The position numbers were made by a program, and so were the translations under genes. Of a DNA stretch of 44,432 nucleotides, positions 33,096 to 41,059 are shown piece after piece (within the stretch, counting starts at the first letter, position 1; every line of letters begins with the position of its first letter). The stretch is from Spirosoma sp. 48-14 (GTDB lineage Bacteria > Bacteroidota > Bacteroidia > Cytophagales > Spirosomataceae): contig NZ_MKUD01000052.1 in assembly GCF_001898575.1 (NCBI RefSeq), positions 1 to 44,432 of the forward strand, given 5' to 3'. The notes under the pieces were generated by a model. The model did no database searches. It was given only the letters and a program-made list of their open reading frames with translations, and was not told where the DNA came from.

Positions 33096-34412
33096 TTAAG
33101 ATAGTTTGGGTAAAGACCAGGGCGCTCGATAATGGGCTTTGGTGAGTGCCTGGGCCGACGTATCACTTACGATACTGGCCTGCGTATCGTCCCAGATGAG
33201 CTTATGGCCAGTTCGATAGGCAATGTTGCCCAGATGCGAATGCAGGGCTACATTGCGGCCAGCTTCTGCCGGGCAATTCGGTTGCTGTCTCGATCGAATG
33301 CATTCCAGAAAATTTCGGGTGTGGGTGTCCAGATCACTGCCATTGCCATACTGAATCGGTTGGGCAGGGGCCAGATATCGTCCCTGTTCTACTTCAGGTA
33401 GTACTTCCCATTTTCCCCGGTCAATCACCACGGTGCCCAGGTTACCAATAAACGCTACGCCATGATCGCGATCGTAGGGGCCACGCATCGTTCCCAGCGA
33501 CTGTTCCCACAGGATTGAAAACTGACCATAATCATACACAACCTGCATGGTGTCGGGCGTATCGCCATCGTGATCGGGAAAACCAAATTTGCCTCCCGTA
33601 GCGACGACCGATTTGGGTGCGGTCACGTTCATGCCCCAAAGGGCAATGTCGATCATGTGAGCTCCCCAGTCGGTCATTAATCCTCCAGCATAATCCCAGT
33701 AATAGCGAAAGGTGCCGTGAAACCGATTTCGGTTGAATGGACGACCTGGCGCCGGACCCAGCCACATATCATAATCGACACCGGCAGGTACAGGCTCGTC
33801 TGGGCGGGGTGGAAATTCTTTGCCATAACTCATGAACGCCCAGGTTTTCACCGATCGAACCCGACCGATTTTTCCTGACTGAACGTAGTCCAGTGCCGCT
33901 TTCCAATGGGCGCCACTCCGCTGCCATTGCCCTACCTGAACAATCCGATTATAGCGCCTGGCGGCTGCTACAATCAGGTTACACTCGTCAATGGTCGTGG
34001 CCAGTGGCTTTTCAACGTATACATCTTTCCCGGCCTGGCAGGCATATACGGCTGGCAGACAATGCCAATGATCGGGCGTACCTACGATGACCGCATCAAC
34101 TGTTTTATCGTCGATCAATTTTCGGAAATCGTTGTATAGCGTAACTTTTTTACCCGTTTGTTTCTCTAGCTCATCCGACCGCTTTTTCAGTACGTTGCTG
34201 TCTACGTCGCAAAGGGCAACGCAAACAGCACCGGGATTTTTGAGCATCGACGTCAGATCTGCCCATCCCATGCTGTTAACACCAATCAACCCGATACGGA
34301 TCGTATCGGATGGAGCTGCTGAACGGCTTATTTCGGGTAGCGTGGCCGACAGACCTAGCCCTGCCGCCAGCTGCGTTGACTGGTGAAGAAAATCGCGTCT
34401 TGATGAAGGCAT
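33096..34412 (-). CDS. Tat-exported Gfo/Idh/MocA family oxidoreductase
   Basis: A 438-residue NAD(P)-dependent oxidoreductase. The N-terminus MPSSRRDFLHQSTQLAAGLG has the twin arginine and hydrophobic stretch of a Tat signal, fitting export of a folded cofactor-bound enzyme. The dinucleotide fold has IGLIGVNSMGWADLT, the core motif GTPDHWHCLPAV, and the catalytic EKPLATTIDE. The C-terminal sheet domain follows (DWGAHMIDIALWGMN with a conserved histidine). Such secreted family members oxidise the 3-OH of glycosides or act on glycans. The ATG at 34412 is preferred to the ORF start at 34442. A related but distinct paralogue lies at 35189-36496. Confidence 0.92.
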   Translation of the reverse strand: MPSSRRDFLHQSTQLAAGLGLSATLPEISRSAAPSDTIRIGLIGVNSMGWADLTSMLKNPGAVCVALCDVDSNVLKKRSDELEKQTGKKVTLYNDFRKLIDDKTVDAVIVGTPDHWHCLPAVYACQAGKDVYVEKPLATTIDECNLIVAAARRYNRIVQVGQWQRSGAHWKAALDYVQSGKIGRVRSVKTWAFMSYGKEFPPRPDEPVPAGVDYDMWLGPAPGRPFNRNRFHGTFRYYWDYAGGLMTDWGAHMIDIALWGMNVTAPKSVVATGGKFGFPDHDGDTPDTMQVVYDYGQFSILWEQSLGTMRGPYDRDHGVAFIGNLGTVVIDRGKWEVLPEVEQGRYLAPAQPIQYGNGSDLDTHTRNFLECIRSRQQPNCPAEAGRNVALHSHLGNIAYRTGHKLIWDDTQASIVSDTSAQALTKAHYRAPWSLPKLS

Positions 34413-34536
34413 TTTGTTAAAGTAGAAAAGGCTAAGGGCCACCTAAAAAAGGCAACAACAAATCGAAACTACTACCGCTATGAACTGCGATTATTCAGTG
34501 GCTGTGTATCGACAACTGTCTGACCTATTACGACGC

Positions 34537-34569
34537 AAAACGGGCAATATCCTGAACCGAATATTGCCC
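34537..34569 (-). terminator. terminator of the hicBA operon
   Basis: A perfect 9-bp stem GGGCAATAT (34542-34550) with ATATTGCCC (34561-34569) and a 10-nt loop; the minus strand continues GTTTTG. It starts 28 bp after the hicA stop. The rest of the 184-bp gap shows no gene. Confidence 0.75.
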
Positions 34570-34596
34570 AATAATGAACAGTGAAAATGAAGTAGC

Positions 34597-34842
34597 TTAT
34601 TGGAACAACCGATCGACTAATTGCTCCCGACTTAACCCAAAATGATCGGCTACATCTGACAAGATTTTATTTAATGTACCAAGCCTGACCGGATTATGTT
34701 TGGGAACAGTTAGATGGTGGGTACCATTGCGTACAGTGGTTAGCCGGAGATGACTCCCTGCTTGCCGGGTCTGTTCGTAGCCGAAATGCTTTTCTAATAA
34801 TTTGATAAGTGATTCACCTTTGAGATCGCGAGGTGTTTTCAT
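34597..34842 (-). CDS. hicA: HicA-family toxin (mRNA interferase)
   Basis: An 81-residue protein of the HicA/YcfA type, with a double-stranded-RNA-binding-like fold that cuts mRNA. The key motif is GSHLRL with H31, within YEQTRQAGSHLRLTT, followed by the strand HHLTVPKHNPVRLGTLNKIL, which is the standard HicA block (VTVP..H..L..GTL). The last 20 residues (DHFGLSREQLVDRLF) form a slightly longer helical end than in many members. It lies 81 bp downstream of the HicB-like antitoxin gene, in the order antitoxin then toxin. Confidence 0.92.
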   Translation of the reverse strand: MKTPRDLKGESLIKLLEKHFGYEQTRQAGSHLRLTTVRNGTHHLTVPKHNPVRLGTLNKILSDVADHFGLSREQLVDRLFQ

Positions 34843-34923
34843 GAAGATATCAGCTCAATAGCTGAAATAGGCAGCACAATCAGCCCCTTTGACGTGCAAG
34901 TATGACGTAAATGTACATATAAT

Positions 34924-35133
34924 TCACACCAAACTCAGGACTTCATCTTTCACGAAATGCAAATGGGCGATTTGTGGAGCTTGTCCTTCATCAAAATGGC
35001 AAATAGTTGCTTCCCGAATATTTGCTTTCAGTTCGTCCAATGTGTCGGCCTCCGTAACAATGGATTGGCCAATTGCCGACGCAATATAGCCTCCCTCGTC
35101 TGCTTCCTCAATTAGAAAAAAGATTTCTTTCAT
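34924..35133 (-). CDS. hicB: HicB-like antitoxin (short form, no DNA-binding domain)
   Basis: A 69-residue protein with the HicB partial RNase-H-like fold: MKEIFFLIEEADEGGYIASA, then IVTEADTLDELKANIREATI, CHFDEGQAPQIAHLHFVKDE. It should bind and block HicA. No helix-turn-helix or ribbon-helix-helix domain follows, unlike longer HicB proteins. Short proteins of this type are often mislabelled 2-oxoisovalerate dehydrogenase. The start at 35133 is chosen because the longer ORF (to 35292) would extend into the upstream oxidoreductase gene and past the promoter box. Confidence 0.88.
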   Translation of the reverse strand: MKEIFFLIEEADEGGYIASAIGQSIVTEADTLDELKANIREATICHFDEGQAPQIAHLHFVKDEVLSLV

Positions 35134-35137
35134 GTAA

Positions 35138-35178
35138 TCAGAGAGCCGGGCCATCGAAACGGCTCTCTGACAAATATA
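35138..35178 (-). promoter_or_regulatory. hicBA promoter with an adjacent palindrome
   Basis: TATATTTG on the minus strand (plus 35171-35178) is an exact TAnnTTTG box. Directly after it come perfect 10-bp arms (35161-35170 and 35138-35147) with a 13-nt spacer, ending 4 bases before the hicB ATG. No T-run follows, so an operator or a leader hairpin controlling hicB translation is more likely than a terminator. Confidence 0.6.
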
Positions 35179-35188
35179 ACGAATAATT

Positions 35189-36496
35189 CTAAACCGGGTA
35201 CTGCCACTCGCCACGATAAGCACGGCTGAGTAATTTGTTGGCTTCGGGGTCGTTCGGGATCTGACTGCCATCCCATTCAACGCTTCGGCCAAGTTTTAAC
35301 GATAGCATTCCCAGCAGGGCCATGTTCGTAGAGCGATGACCAATCTCGATGTCGCAAACAGGAAGTTTGTTGGATTTGATGCTTTGCAGGAAGTTGGCCC
35401 AGAGTAAGGCAATGTTCTGGTCATCGGGTTTATCCAGTTGAGCGTCCTGATGGATGATCGGCTTTTTAGAATCAGCCGGATAGAATGTCCAGCCATCGAG
35501 CCAGCCCATATGGAAAGTCCCTTCGGTCCCGTAGAAATAGACGCCCACGGCCTGTTGAGGATGAGTTTTCTCTGCGTTATTACCTGCAAAGGTCCGGTGT
35601 TCCCAAACAGCCGTGAAATTTTCGAATTCGAACGTAGCCACCTGATGGTCAGGTGCATCGCTATTGTCCTGTTTGATCGCTCGTCCGCCGGTTGAGTATA
35701 CCTTGCGCGGATGTTTTTCTTCGGTTATCCACAAAATCTGGTCCATCCAGTGGATACCCCAGTCGCCAAGGGTTCCATTCGCATAATTCAAAAAATTACG
35801 CCAGCTTCTGGGATGCATGGCTTTATTGTAGGCATGAAGTGGGGCAGGGCCGCACCACATATTCCAGTCAATTTCTGGCGGAGTTTCGCTATCGGGCGTA
35901 GGTTGTCCGGCGCCCCCTGCATAATGGACGAAAGCCCGCGCCATGCCGATTTTGCCCGCTTTGCCTGATCTTAAGAATTCCATACCCGAGACATTATGGG
36001 GCGATACCCGGCGGTGCATCCCTACCTGACAGATTCGACCCGTTTGTCGGGCTGCTTTTACCATCGCCTTGCCTTCGTTGATGGTATGGCTAATGGGCTT
36101 TTCGACGTACACATGGGCTCCTGCCTGCATGGCGGCAATAGCAGCCAATGGATGCCAGTGGTCGGGCGTGGCTACAATCACAATCTGGGGCTTTTCAGCG
36201 GCCAGCATTTCCCGGTAATCACGGTACAGCTTTGGCTTATCGGTGGTGAGCTTGTTCAGTTCTTCGCTTGTTTTCTGAAGCTGGCGGCTATCCACGTCAC
36301 ACAGAGCTACTATTTTCGATTCGCCCGCCTGTACGGCACAACGCAGAATATTATTCCCCCACCATCCGGCACCGATCAGGGCAGTACGGTATTTCTGGGC
36401 AGGCTGACGGGTAATAAACGCCCGCACTTGGGTAGGGTCGGTAATGAGGGTAGCACCGGCAAGAGCAGACGTTTTCAGGAAATCGGAGCGGTTCAT
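35189..36496 (-). CDS. exported Gfo/Idh/MocA family oxidoreductase (atypical signal)
   Basis: A 435-residue NAD(P)-dependent oxidoreductase. The cofactor-binding loop is ALIGAGWWGNNILR, followed by VALCDVDSRQ, VATPDHWHPLAA and the catalytic EKPISHTINEG; the C-terminal domain has GTLGDWGIHWMDQILW. The N-terminus MNRSDFLKTSALAGATLI resembles a Tat signal, but the twin arginine is NR, not RR. It may still be exported by Tat or may use another route. It differs enough from the 33096-34412 protein to suggest a different substrate. The gene is followed by the hicBA promoter and preceded by a 91-bp gap. The ATG at 36496 is preferred to 36505. Confidence 0.92.
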   Translation of the reverse strand: MNRSDFLKTSALAGATLITDPTQVRAFITRQPAQKYRTALIGAGWWGNNILRCAVQAGESKIVALCDVDSRQLQKTSEELNKLTTDKPKLYRDYREMLAAEKPQIVIVATPDHWHPLAAIAAMQAGAHVYVEKPISHTINEGKAMVKAARQTGRICQVGMHRRVSPHNVSGMEFLRSGKAGKIGMARAFVHYAGGAGQPTPDSETPPEIDWNMWCGPAPLHAYNKAMHPRSWRNFLNYANGTLGDWGIHWMDQILWITEEKHPRKVYSTGGRAIKQDNSDAPDHQVATFEFENFTAVWEHRTFAGNNAEKTHPQQAVGVYFYGTEGTFHMGWLDGWTFYPADSKKPIIHQDAQLDKPDDQNIALLWANFLQSIKSNKLPVCDIEIGHRSTNMALLGMLSLKLGRSVEWDGSQIPNDPEANKLLSRAYRGEWQYPV

Positions 36497-36587
36497 CGGA
36501 AGCAAGGTTTCAGTTAGGTCAGAATCAGCCCGGTAGGCAGGCCTTCTATTTATTAAAGCTGAACCTTCTGTTTTTTTACCGTCAATT

Positions 36588-37358
36588 TTATAACCCTGAT
36601 AGTACTGGTCGGCCTCCCAGCGCTTCCAAAAGAAGAAAAGTAATGGCTACGGTATATAAAACGGTAAACAGGAAAACCTGAGCTGGCCGTCGGGCAATGT
36701 AGTAGCCAAACAAGGGAATCAATTGAAGCGCATGCATACCGAAAAAATGAGCAATGCGTAAATCACCAAATTGGGTAGACCAGTTGGTGATAGGCCATCC
36801 TGCCCCCCCATCGGTGCCTCCTACCGTGTGGCTGAGCCGGGTAGCCATGATAAACCCCTCAAATGCAAACACAACAAACAGTAAAATACCTAACCGAATG
36901 GCCCACAGATAGCTTGTTGCCAGCGGATTGGTGTGAATACGAAAAAAGAGATAACCAATATAAGCCGTCCAGCCGGTAAGCACCGTAATTGCTATCCCCA
37001 TTATACTGAATAGCATGCCATCAACAGGTGAGCTGACGTTGAAATGCGACAGCTTTCCCAGGGTTGCCTGTGCCGTTATAATAATGAGTTCGATAGTCAT
37101 CGCCACAACCACTACCCAGCTATAAATCGCCACATTACGAGTCGGAGGCAGGTAGCCTGTATACCAGGCCATTGTCCAGCAGAACACCGTAATCGACACA
37201 AAGAACTTCATGGGCTTAATAAATGCATTGATTCCCAGCACCTGCACATGGGTAGTCAGCGCGAGAATAGCACAAACGAATGTACCAATCAGGCATAGCC
37301 AGCCGAAGGAATAGAGCAGGCTATTTCGCTTCTTAAGAATTTCCAGAAAATAGCTCAT
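36588..37358 (-). CDS. seven-helix membrane protein of unknown function
   Basis: A 256-residue protein with seven predicted membrane helices and no signal peptide. Conserved-looking polar positions lie at helix edges: LGINAFIKPMKFFVS before helix 2, HTVGGTDGGAGWPITNWST in a loop, and GDLRIAHFFGMHALQLIP at helix 6 with two histidines that could bind a metal or haem. No family name is recognised. The gene follows the ABA4-like membrane gene (88-bp gap) on the minus strand and may share its transcript. It could be a transporter, a redox membrane protein or a pigment-related enzyme; the sequence does not decide. Confidence 0.75.
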   Translation of the reverse strand: MSYFLEILKKRNSLLYSFGWLCLIGTFVCAILALTTHVQVLGINAFIKPMKFFVSITVFCWTMAWYTGYLPPTRNVAIYSWVVVVAMTIELIIITAQATLGKLSHFNVSSPVDGMLFSIMGIAITVLTGWTAYIGYLFFRIHTNPLATSYLWAIRLGILLFVVFAFEGFIMATRLSHTVGGTDGGAGWPITNWSTQFGDLRIAHFFGMHALQLIPLFGYYIARRPAQVFLFTVLYTVAITFLLLEALGGRPVLSGL

Positions 37359-37446
37359 GTGCAGATCGGTTCAATTGTGCGTATGGCCCCTCATAAACTG
37401 AACGATACAAACGCTGACAAGTTTTTGTCTACTCCTTAAAATGCGA

Positions 37447-37878
37447 TTAGATTGATAGCTGACGCGTCCGAATCAACCGAATAATCCAGTATATGAGCAA
37501 CCCGACCGGCCCGAGCATAAAACAGAAAAACAGCGGAATTACGATGAGCCAATGTGGAATGCTTTTCTCCTGTGCATCCCGCACGATAACACTGCCAACG
37601 ACCAGATCGAAGGCGAGGTAATGCACCCAGGCAGCCAGTATAACTCCACTGCTTCCGGTGGCAAATAGCCGTTTGATACCCGCCAGTGATCCGAAAGCGC
37701 CAAAATCAATAGTGCCGTCGCTAAACAGGTAAACGAGATAAATAACAGCAATACACACCGGAATCAGGTAGCTGTTCATCAGCCAGCGCGTTACGCTCCA
37801 GCGTGGGGCAAAGGCCATCAGCAACCACTGAGGCAGCACAAGCGTACTCGCGATCTGAAAAGCGGTTTCGGGCGACAT
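37447..37878 (-). CDS. ABA4-like membrane protein (DUF4281)
   Basis: A 143-residue protein with four membrane helices of the DUF4281 / ABA4-like family. Diagnostic pieces are the start MSPETAFQIASTLVLPQWLL, MNSYLIPVCIAVIYL, the block AAWVHYLAFDLVVGSVIVRD with its conserved His and Asp, and MLGPVGLLIYWIIR. The plant member ABA4 is needed for neoxanthin formation; bacterial members are uncharacterised, though a carotenoid or lipid role is conceivable in a pigmented Cytophagales organism. It lies between the dipeptidase gene and the seven-helix gene, all on the minus strand. Confidence 0.88.
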   Translation of the reverse strand: MSPETAFQIASTLVLPQWLLMAFAPRWSVTRWLMNSYLIPVCIAVIYLVYLFSDGTIDFGAFGSLAGIKRLFATGSSGVILAAWVHYLAFDLVVGSVIVRDAQEKSIPHWLIVIPLFFCFMLGPVGLLIYWIIRLIRTRQLSI

Positions 37879-37954
37879 GAGTAGTTAACCGGTTACAGTT
37901 TGCAGTGGCTGAAGAACCCTATATCGGCTATATCAGCCACTGCAAACCGAAAAT

Positions 37955-39163
37955 TTATTGAGTAACTTTTGCCTGGCCCAGTACTCGCAGGAGATTGCCG
38001 CCCCAAATTTTAGCGATGTCGGCTTCTGAGTAGTTACGGCGAACCAGTTCGGCAGTCAGGTTCTCGATCTGACTCACATCTTCCAGGCCATTGACACCCC
38101 CACCCCCATCGAAATCGGAACCAATACCAACGTGGTCGATGCCGACCAGTTTAACAATATGATCGATGTGATCGGCGATGTCGGACAGGCTGGCCCGCTC
38201 TGATGCATATACTTTAGAGACCGAATCACTCATAGCCTGAATACGGGCTTCCATTTCTGGTGTTGATACTTTACCAACCCGCGACATTCGTATTTTGGTT
38301 TTAGCCGCCCGGTGTTCATCCGACGGTTTTTTCAGGTAATCGCTCACAAAATTGACCTGTACTACACCACCTTTGGCTGCCAGCGCCTTAATCATGTCAT
38401 CGGTCATGTTACGCGGGAAATCGCAAATGGCCCGACAGTTCGAGTGAGAAGCAATCATGGGCGCTTTCGACAGAGCCAGCGCATCGTAGAAGGTACTATC
38501 GGCCACGTGCGACACGTCGATCAGAATACCCAGCCGGTTCATTTCAGCTACGACTTTTTTACCAAACTCGCTCAATCCACCATACATCGGCCCGTCAGGG
38601 TCAGTCGATGAATCGCCGATCAGGTTGTTGGCAAAGTGCGTAAGGGTAATGTAGCGAGCGCCCAGGTCATAATACTTCTGGAGCATCGACAGGTCATCAC
38701 CGACGGGATAGCCATTTTCCATACCGATAAATACCGCTCGTTTGCCCGCTTTCTGAATCCGGTAGGCATCAGCCGGAGAGGTGGCTAATTCGGCCAGATT
38801 TGGGTATTTTTTCAGAGCCTGATGAATCAGATCGAACTGGTTCAGCGCATCACGTTTTGCATCGGCATGGCCTTCGGGTGTGCGCGGCCCCTGCGAGGTA
38901 TATACAGCAAAGAACATGGCATCCATTCCGCCCTGTTTCATCCGCGGAAAATCGATCTGCGATTGATCCCGTTTGGTATCGTGCGTCTGGCCAACATCGA
39001 AGCCATCTTTTTTCATCATGATCGGCGCATCGGCATGCGTATCGAGCGTCAGCACGCGCTGATGAATCTTATGAACTTTTTTCGCCACGGGATCATCGCC
39101 ACCGGAAGGATGAGGGGTCATGAAATTCAGGGCAAGCAGTGCAGGCAAAGCTATTGGAAGCAT
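37955..39163 (-). CDS. membrane dipeptidase (M19 family), exported
   Basis: A 402-residue metallopeptidase of the M19 (renal dipeptidase) family. A short signal peptide (MLPIALPALLALNFMTPHPS) leads to the TIM barrel. Metal-binding positions are visible in VLTLDTHADAPIM (first HxD), GMENG (bridging Glu), LIDVSHVADSTFYD (His), APMIASHSNCRAICD (His) and HVGIGSDFDGGGG (Asp). Family members split dipeptides, including ones with D-residues, using two zinc ions. The protein probably acts in the periplasm in peptide salvage or cell-wall turnover. It is divergent from ubiE across a 207-bp gap. Confidence 0.95.
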   Translation of the reverse strand: MLPIALPALLALNFMTPHPSGGDDPVAKKVHKIHQRVLTLDTHADAPIMMKKDGFDVGQTHDTKRDQSQIDFPRMKQGGMDAMFFAVYTSQGPRTPEGHADAKRDALNQFDLIHQALKKYPNLAELATSPADAYRIQKAGKRAVFIGMENGYPVGDDLSMLQKYYDLGARYITLTHFANNLIGDSSTDPDGPMYGGLSEFGKKVVAEMNRLGILIDVSHVADSTFYDALALSKAPMIASHSNCRAICDFPRNMTDDMIKALAAKGGVVQVNFVSDYLKKPSDEHRAAKTKIRMSRVGKVSTPEMEARIQAMSDSVSKVYASERASLSDIADHIDHIVKLVGIDHVGIGSDFDGGGGVNGLEDVSQIENLTAELVRRNYSEADIAKIWGGNLLRVLGQAKVTQ

Positions 39164-39261
39164 AATCAGTCAAGTTGTATAGAGAAGAAGAGGATTGTTT
39201 CGAAACTACACATTGCCCTTGGAAATGACAAACTTTCGACGGAAACCTACTGTTATGGCAC

Positions 39262-39269
39262 TACCTTTG
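39262..39269 (+). promoter_or_regulatory. -7 box of the ubiE-porT operon
   Basis: TACCTTTG matches TAnnTTTG and lies about 100 bp upstream of the ubiE ATG. If used, the transcript leader would contain the large hairpin at 39284-39360. No clear -33 TTG is visible. Confidence 0.45.
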
Positions 39270-39283
39270 TACGAAGACTAATT

Positions 39284-39360
39284 TTGAATGATAGAGTGAT
39301 TGAATGACTGAATAAATAGCGTATACACTTATTCGATCATTCAATCACTCTATCATTCAA
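39284..39360. repeat. 32-bp near-perfect inverted repeat upstream of ubiE
   Basis: Arms 39284-39315 and 39329-39360 pair at 30 of 32 positions around a 13-nt loop. The arms contain repeated TGAATGA/TGATTGA words. It ends 10 bp before the ubiE start. It lacks a T-run and sits in a divergent gap, so it is not a standard terminator. A mobile palindrome or an mRNA leader structure is possible. Confidence 0.85.
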
Positions 39361-39370
39361 TCATTAAAAG

Positions 39371-40099
39371 ATGGCTGTTGTTCCTTATAAAGATAAAGAT
39401 ACGTCGAAGCGCGAACAGGTTGCTGAGATGTTTGATAGTATTTCGCCGAAGTATGATTTACTGAATCACGTACTGAGCGGGGGTATTGATATCCTCTGGC
39501 GTAAACGGGCGATTCGCGAATTAAAGCCGTACGCTCCAAAAACGATTCTGGACATTGCTACCGGTACCGGCGATTTTGCCCTCGAAGCCCTGGCGTTGAA
39601 GCCAAAAAAAATTATCGGCGTCGATATTTCGGAAGGCATGCTATCGATCGGGCGCGAAAAAATGAAGAAACGCGGTGTCGATTCTGTTATTGACCTGCGT
39701 ACGGGCGATTCGGAACGTTTACCCTTTGCAGACAATGAATTCGATGCCGTCATCGTTTCGTTTGGTGTACGCAATTTCGAGAATCTGCTCAAAGGCTTAA
39801 CCGACATGCACCGTGTAACACGTCCGGGTGGGGTTTGTGTAGTACTGGAATTTTCGAATCCACGTCAGTTTCCGTTTAAACAACTTTATTCGTTTTACTC
39901 CCGAACTATTCTGCCGCTCATTGGGCGCGTAGTAAGCAAAGACGCATCGGCCTATACCTACCTGCCCGAATCGGTGCAGGCTTTTCCCGACGGTCCTGAC
40001 TTTCTGCGAATTTATGAAGCAGCCGGATTTACAACTACCAAATGGATACCGCTTACTTTTGGCGTTGCCTCAATTTACATAGGTCACAAGCAGGCTTAG
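39371..40099 (+). CDS. ubiE: demethylmenaquinone methyltransferase UbiE/MenG
   Basis: This SAM-dependent enzyme makes menaquinone from demethylmenaquinone, the last step of menaquinone synthesis. The 242 residues show the family starts VAEMFDSISPKYDLLNHVLS and WRKRAIREL, the SAM loop ILDIATGTGDFALEA, IGVDISEGML, GDSERLPFADNEFDAVIVSF, GVRNFENL and RPGGVCVVLEFSNP. The C-terminal YTYLPESVQAFPDG and GVASIYIGHK are also typical. The ATG at 39371 gives MAVVPYKDKD. In Bacteroidota the product is menaquinone because ubiquinone is absent. It is followed 5 bp later by porT. Confidence 0.96.
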   Translation: MAVVPYKDKDTSKREQVAEMFDSISPKYDLLNHVLSGGIDILWRKRAIRELKPYAPKTILDIATGTGDFALEALALKPKKIIGVDISEGMLSIGREKMKKRGVDSVIDLRTGDSERLPFADNEFDAVIVSFGVRNFENLLKGLTDMHRVTRPGGVCVVLEFSNPRQFPFKQLYSFYSRTILPLIGRVVSKDASAYTYLPESVQAFPDGPDFLRIYEAAGFTTTKWIPLTFGVASIYIGHKQA

Positions 40100-40104
40100 C
40101 CGCT

Positions 40105-40824
40105 ATGAATTGGATAAGCCGAACAGGACCAGGTTTAAGCCTGGCTATTGTTCTAAGCATTTTGCTGACAGCGCAGAGCCAGGCACAGACATCGTACAAA
40201 TACGTTCGAAAACACCTCGAACGCTACGACGAAAAGGAGATTCATTACGGGTTTTTCTTTGCAGCTCCGGTCACACGATTCAGCGTAACCTACAGCCCTG
40301 AGTTTATGACGGCCGACTCAGCCTACCGAATTCACTCGCCCAATAAACCCGCTTTTCGAGTTGGTGGGATCATCAATCTCTTTCTCGACGATCGATTTGA
40401 CCTCCGCTTTACGCCGTCGGTATCCCTGTTTAGCCGGGAAGTACATTACGACTATCCGGGTGGTACTTCCAAAACCGAAACCCGCGAGTCGACCTGGGTC
40501 GATTTTCCCCTATTACTCAAATACAAATCCGAACGGCGCAACAATACACGTATGTATCTGCTGGCTGGTGGAACGTTTAGCATCGAAAGTAATGTGCGAC
40601 GCAAAGAGCTTCAGGGCGCTAGTCGGCTGAGTACCGGAACGATGGATTTTGCGATTGAATACGGTATTGGTCTGGAACAATTCTTTGAATACTTCAAGCT
40701 GGCCCCTGAACTACGCTTTTCGCATGGTCTTGTCAATCTCTTTAATCCAACCAATAATGCGGCTGGTGTTGGTATCAGTAAGTTGACCACACATTCGGTT
40801 ACCTTATTTCTAAATTTCGAATAG
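40105..40824 (+). CDS. porT: Type IX secretion protein PorT
   Basis: PorT is an outer-membrane beta-barrel protein required for Type IX secretion and, in gliding species, for motility-related secretion. The 239 residues begin with a signal peptide (LSLAIVLSILLTAQSQAQ). Alternating-hydrophobic strands follow (FFFAAPVTRFSVTY, FRVGGIINLFLDDRFDLRFT, WVDFPLLLKYKSER, RMYLLAGGTFSIES, DFAIEYGIGLEQFFEYFKLA), ending in SVTLFLNFE with a C-terminal hydrophobic residue pattern usual for outer-membrane barrels. The ATG at 40105 is chosen because it gives the signal peptide; a longer frame overlaps ubiE. The ubiE-porT order is conserved in the phylum, which supports the call. A terminator follows. Confidence 0.92.
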   Translation: MNWISRTGPGLSLAIVLSILLTAQSQAQTSYKYVRKHLERYDEKEIHYGFFFAAPVTRFSVTYSPEFMTADSAYRIHSPNKPAFRVGGIINLFLDDRFDLRFTPSVSLFSREVHYDYPGGTSKTETRESTWVDFPLLLKYKSERRNNTRMYLLAGGTFSIESNVRRKELQGASRLSTGTMDFAIEYGIGLEQFFEYFKLAPELRFSHGLVNLFNPTNNAAGVGISKLTTHSVTLFLNFE

Positions 40825-40840
40825 ACTATTTACGCTAAAT

Positions 40841-40879
40841 AAAAGCGGATCATCGACGTGCGTTGTGATCCGCTTTTTT
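40841..40879 (+). terminator. terminator of ubiE-porT
   Basis: Perfect 12-bp arms (40841-40852 with 40866-40877), a 13-nt loop and a T-run, 16 bp after the porT stop. Confidence 0.9.
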
Positions 40880-41059
40880 GTTATCGAATCAGCAAAGAGC
40901 TTAATCTATATTTCGCTAAAACAAAGATTGCCTATAAATTATTTTACAATTTCTGTTATATGTAGAATATTGTTTAATAACTATCCATCAATACACTTAA
41001 TTTAGCAGATGTGGTATTGTATTGTCTTTTACTCCTCTCCTAAGGCTTACTCACGCATC

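Noticed and set aside
33083..33112. Terminator between the receiver and oxidoreductase genes
   Set aside because: The stem is only 6 bp, overlaps the end of the oxidoreductase gene and has no T-run.
34924..35133. 2-oxoisovalerate dehydrogenase subunit
   Set aside because: This is a common database label for such short proteins, but the size, the HicB-like pattern and the neighbouring HicA toxin show an antitoxin.
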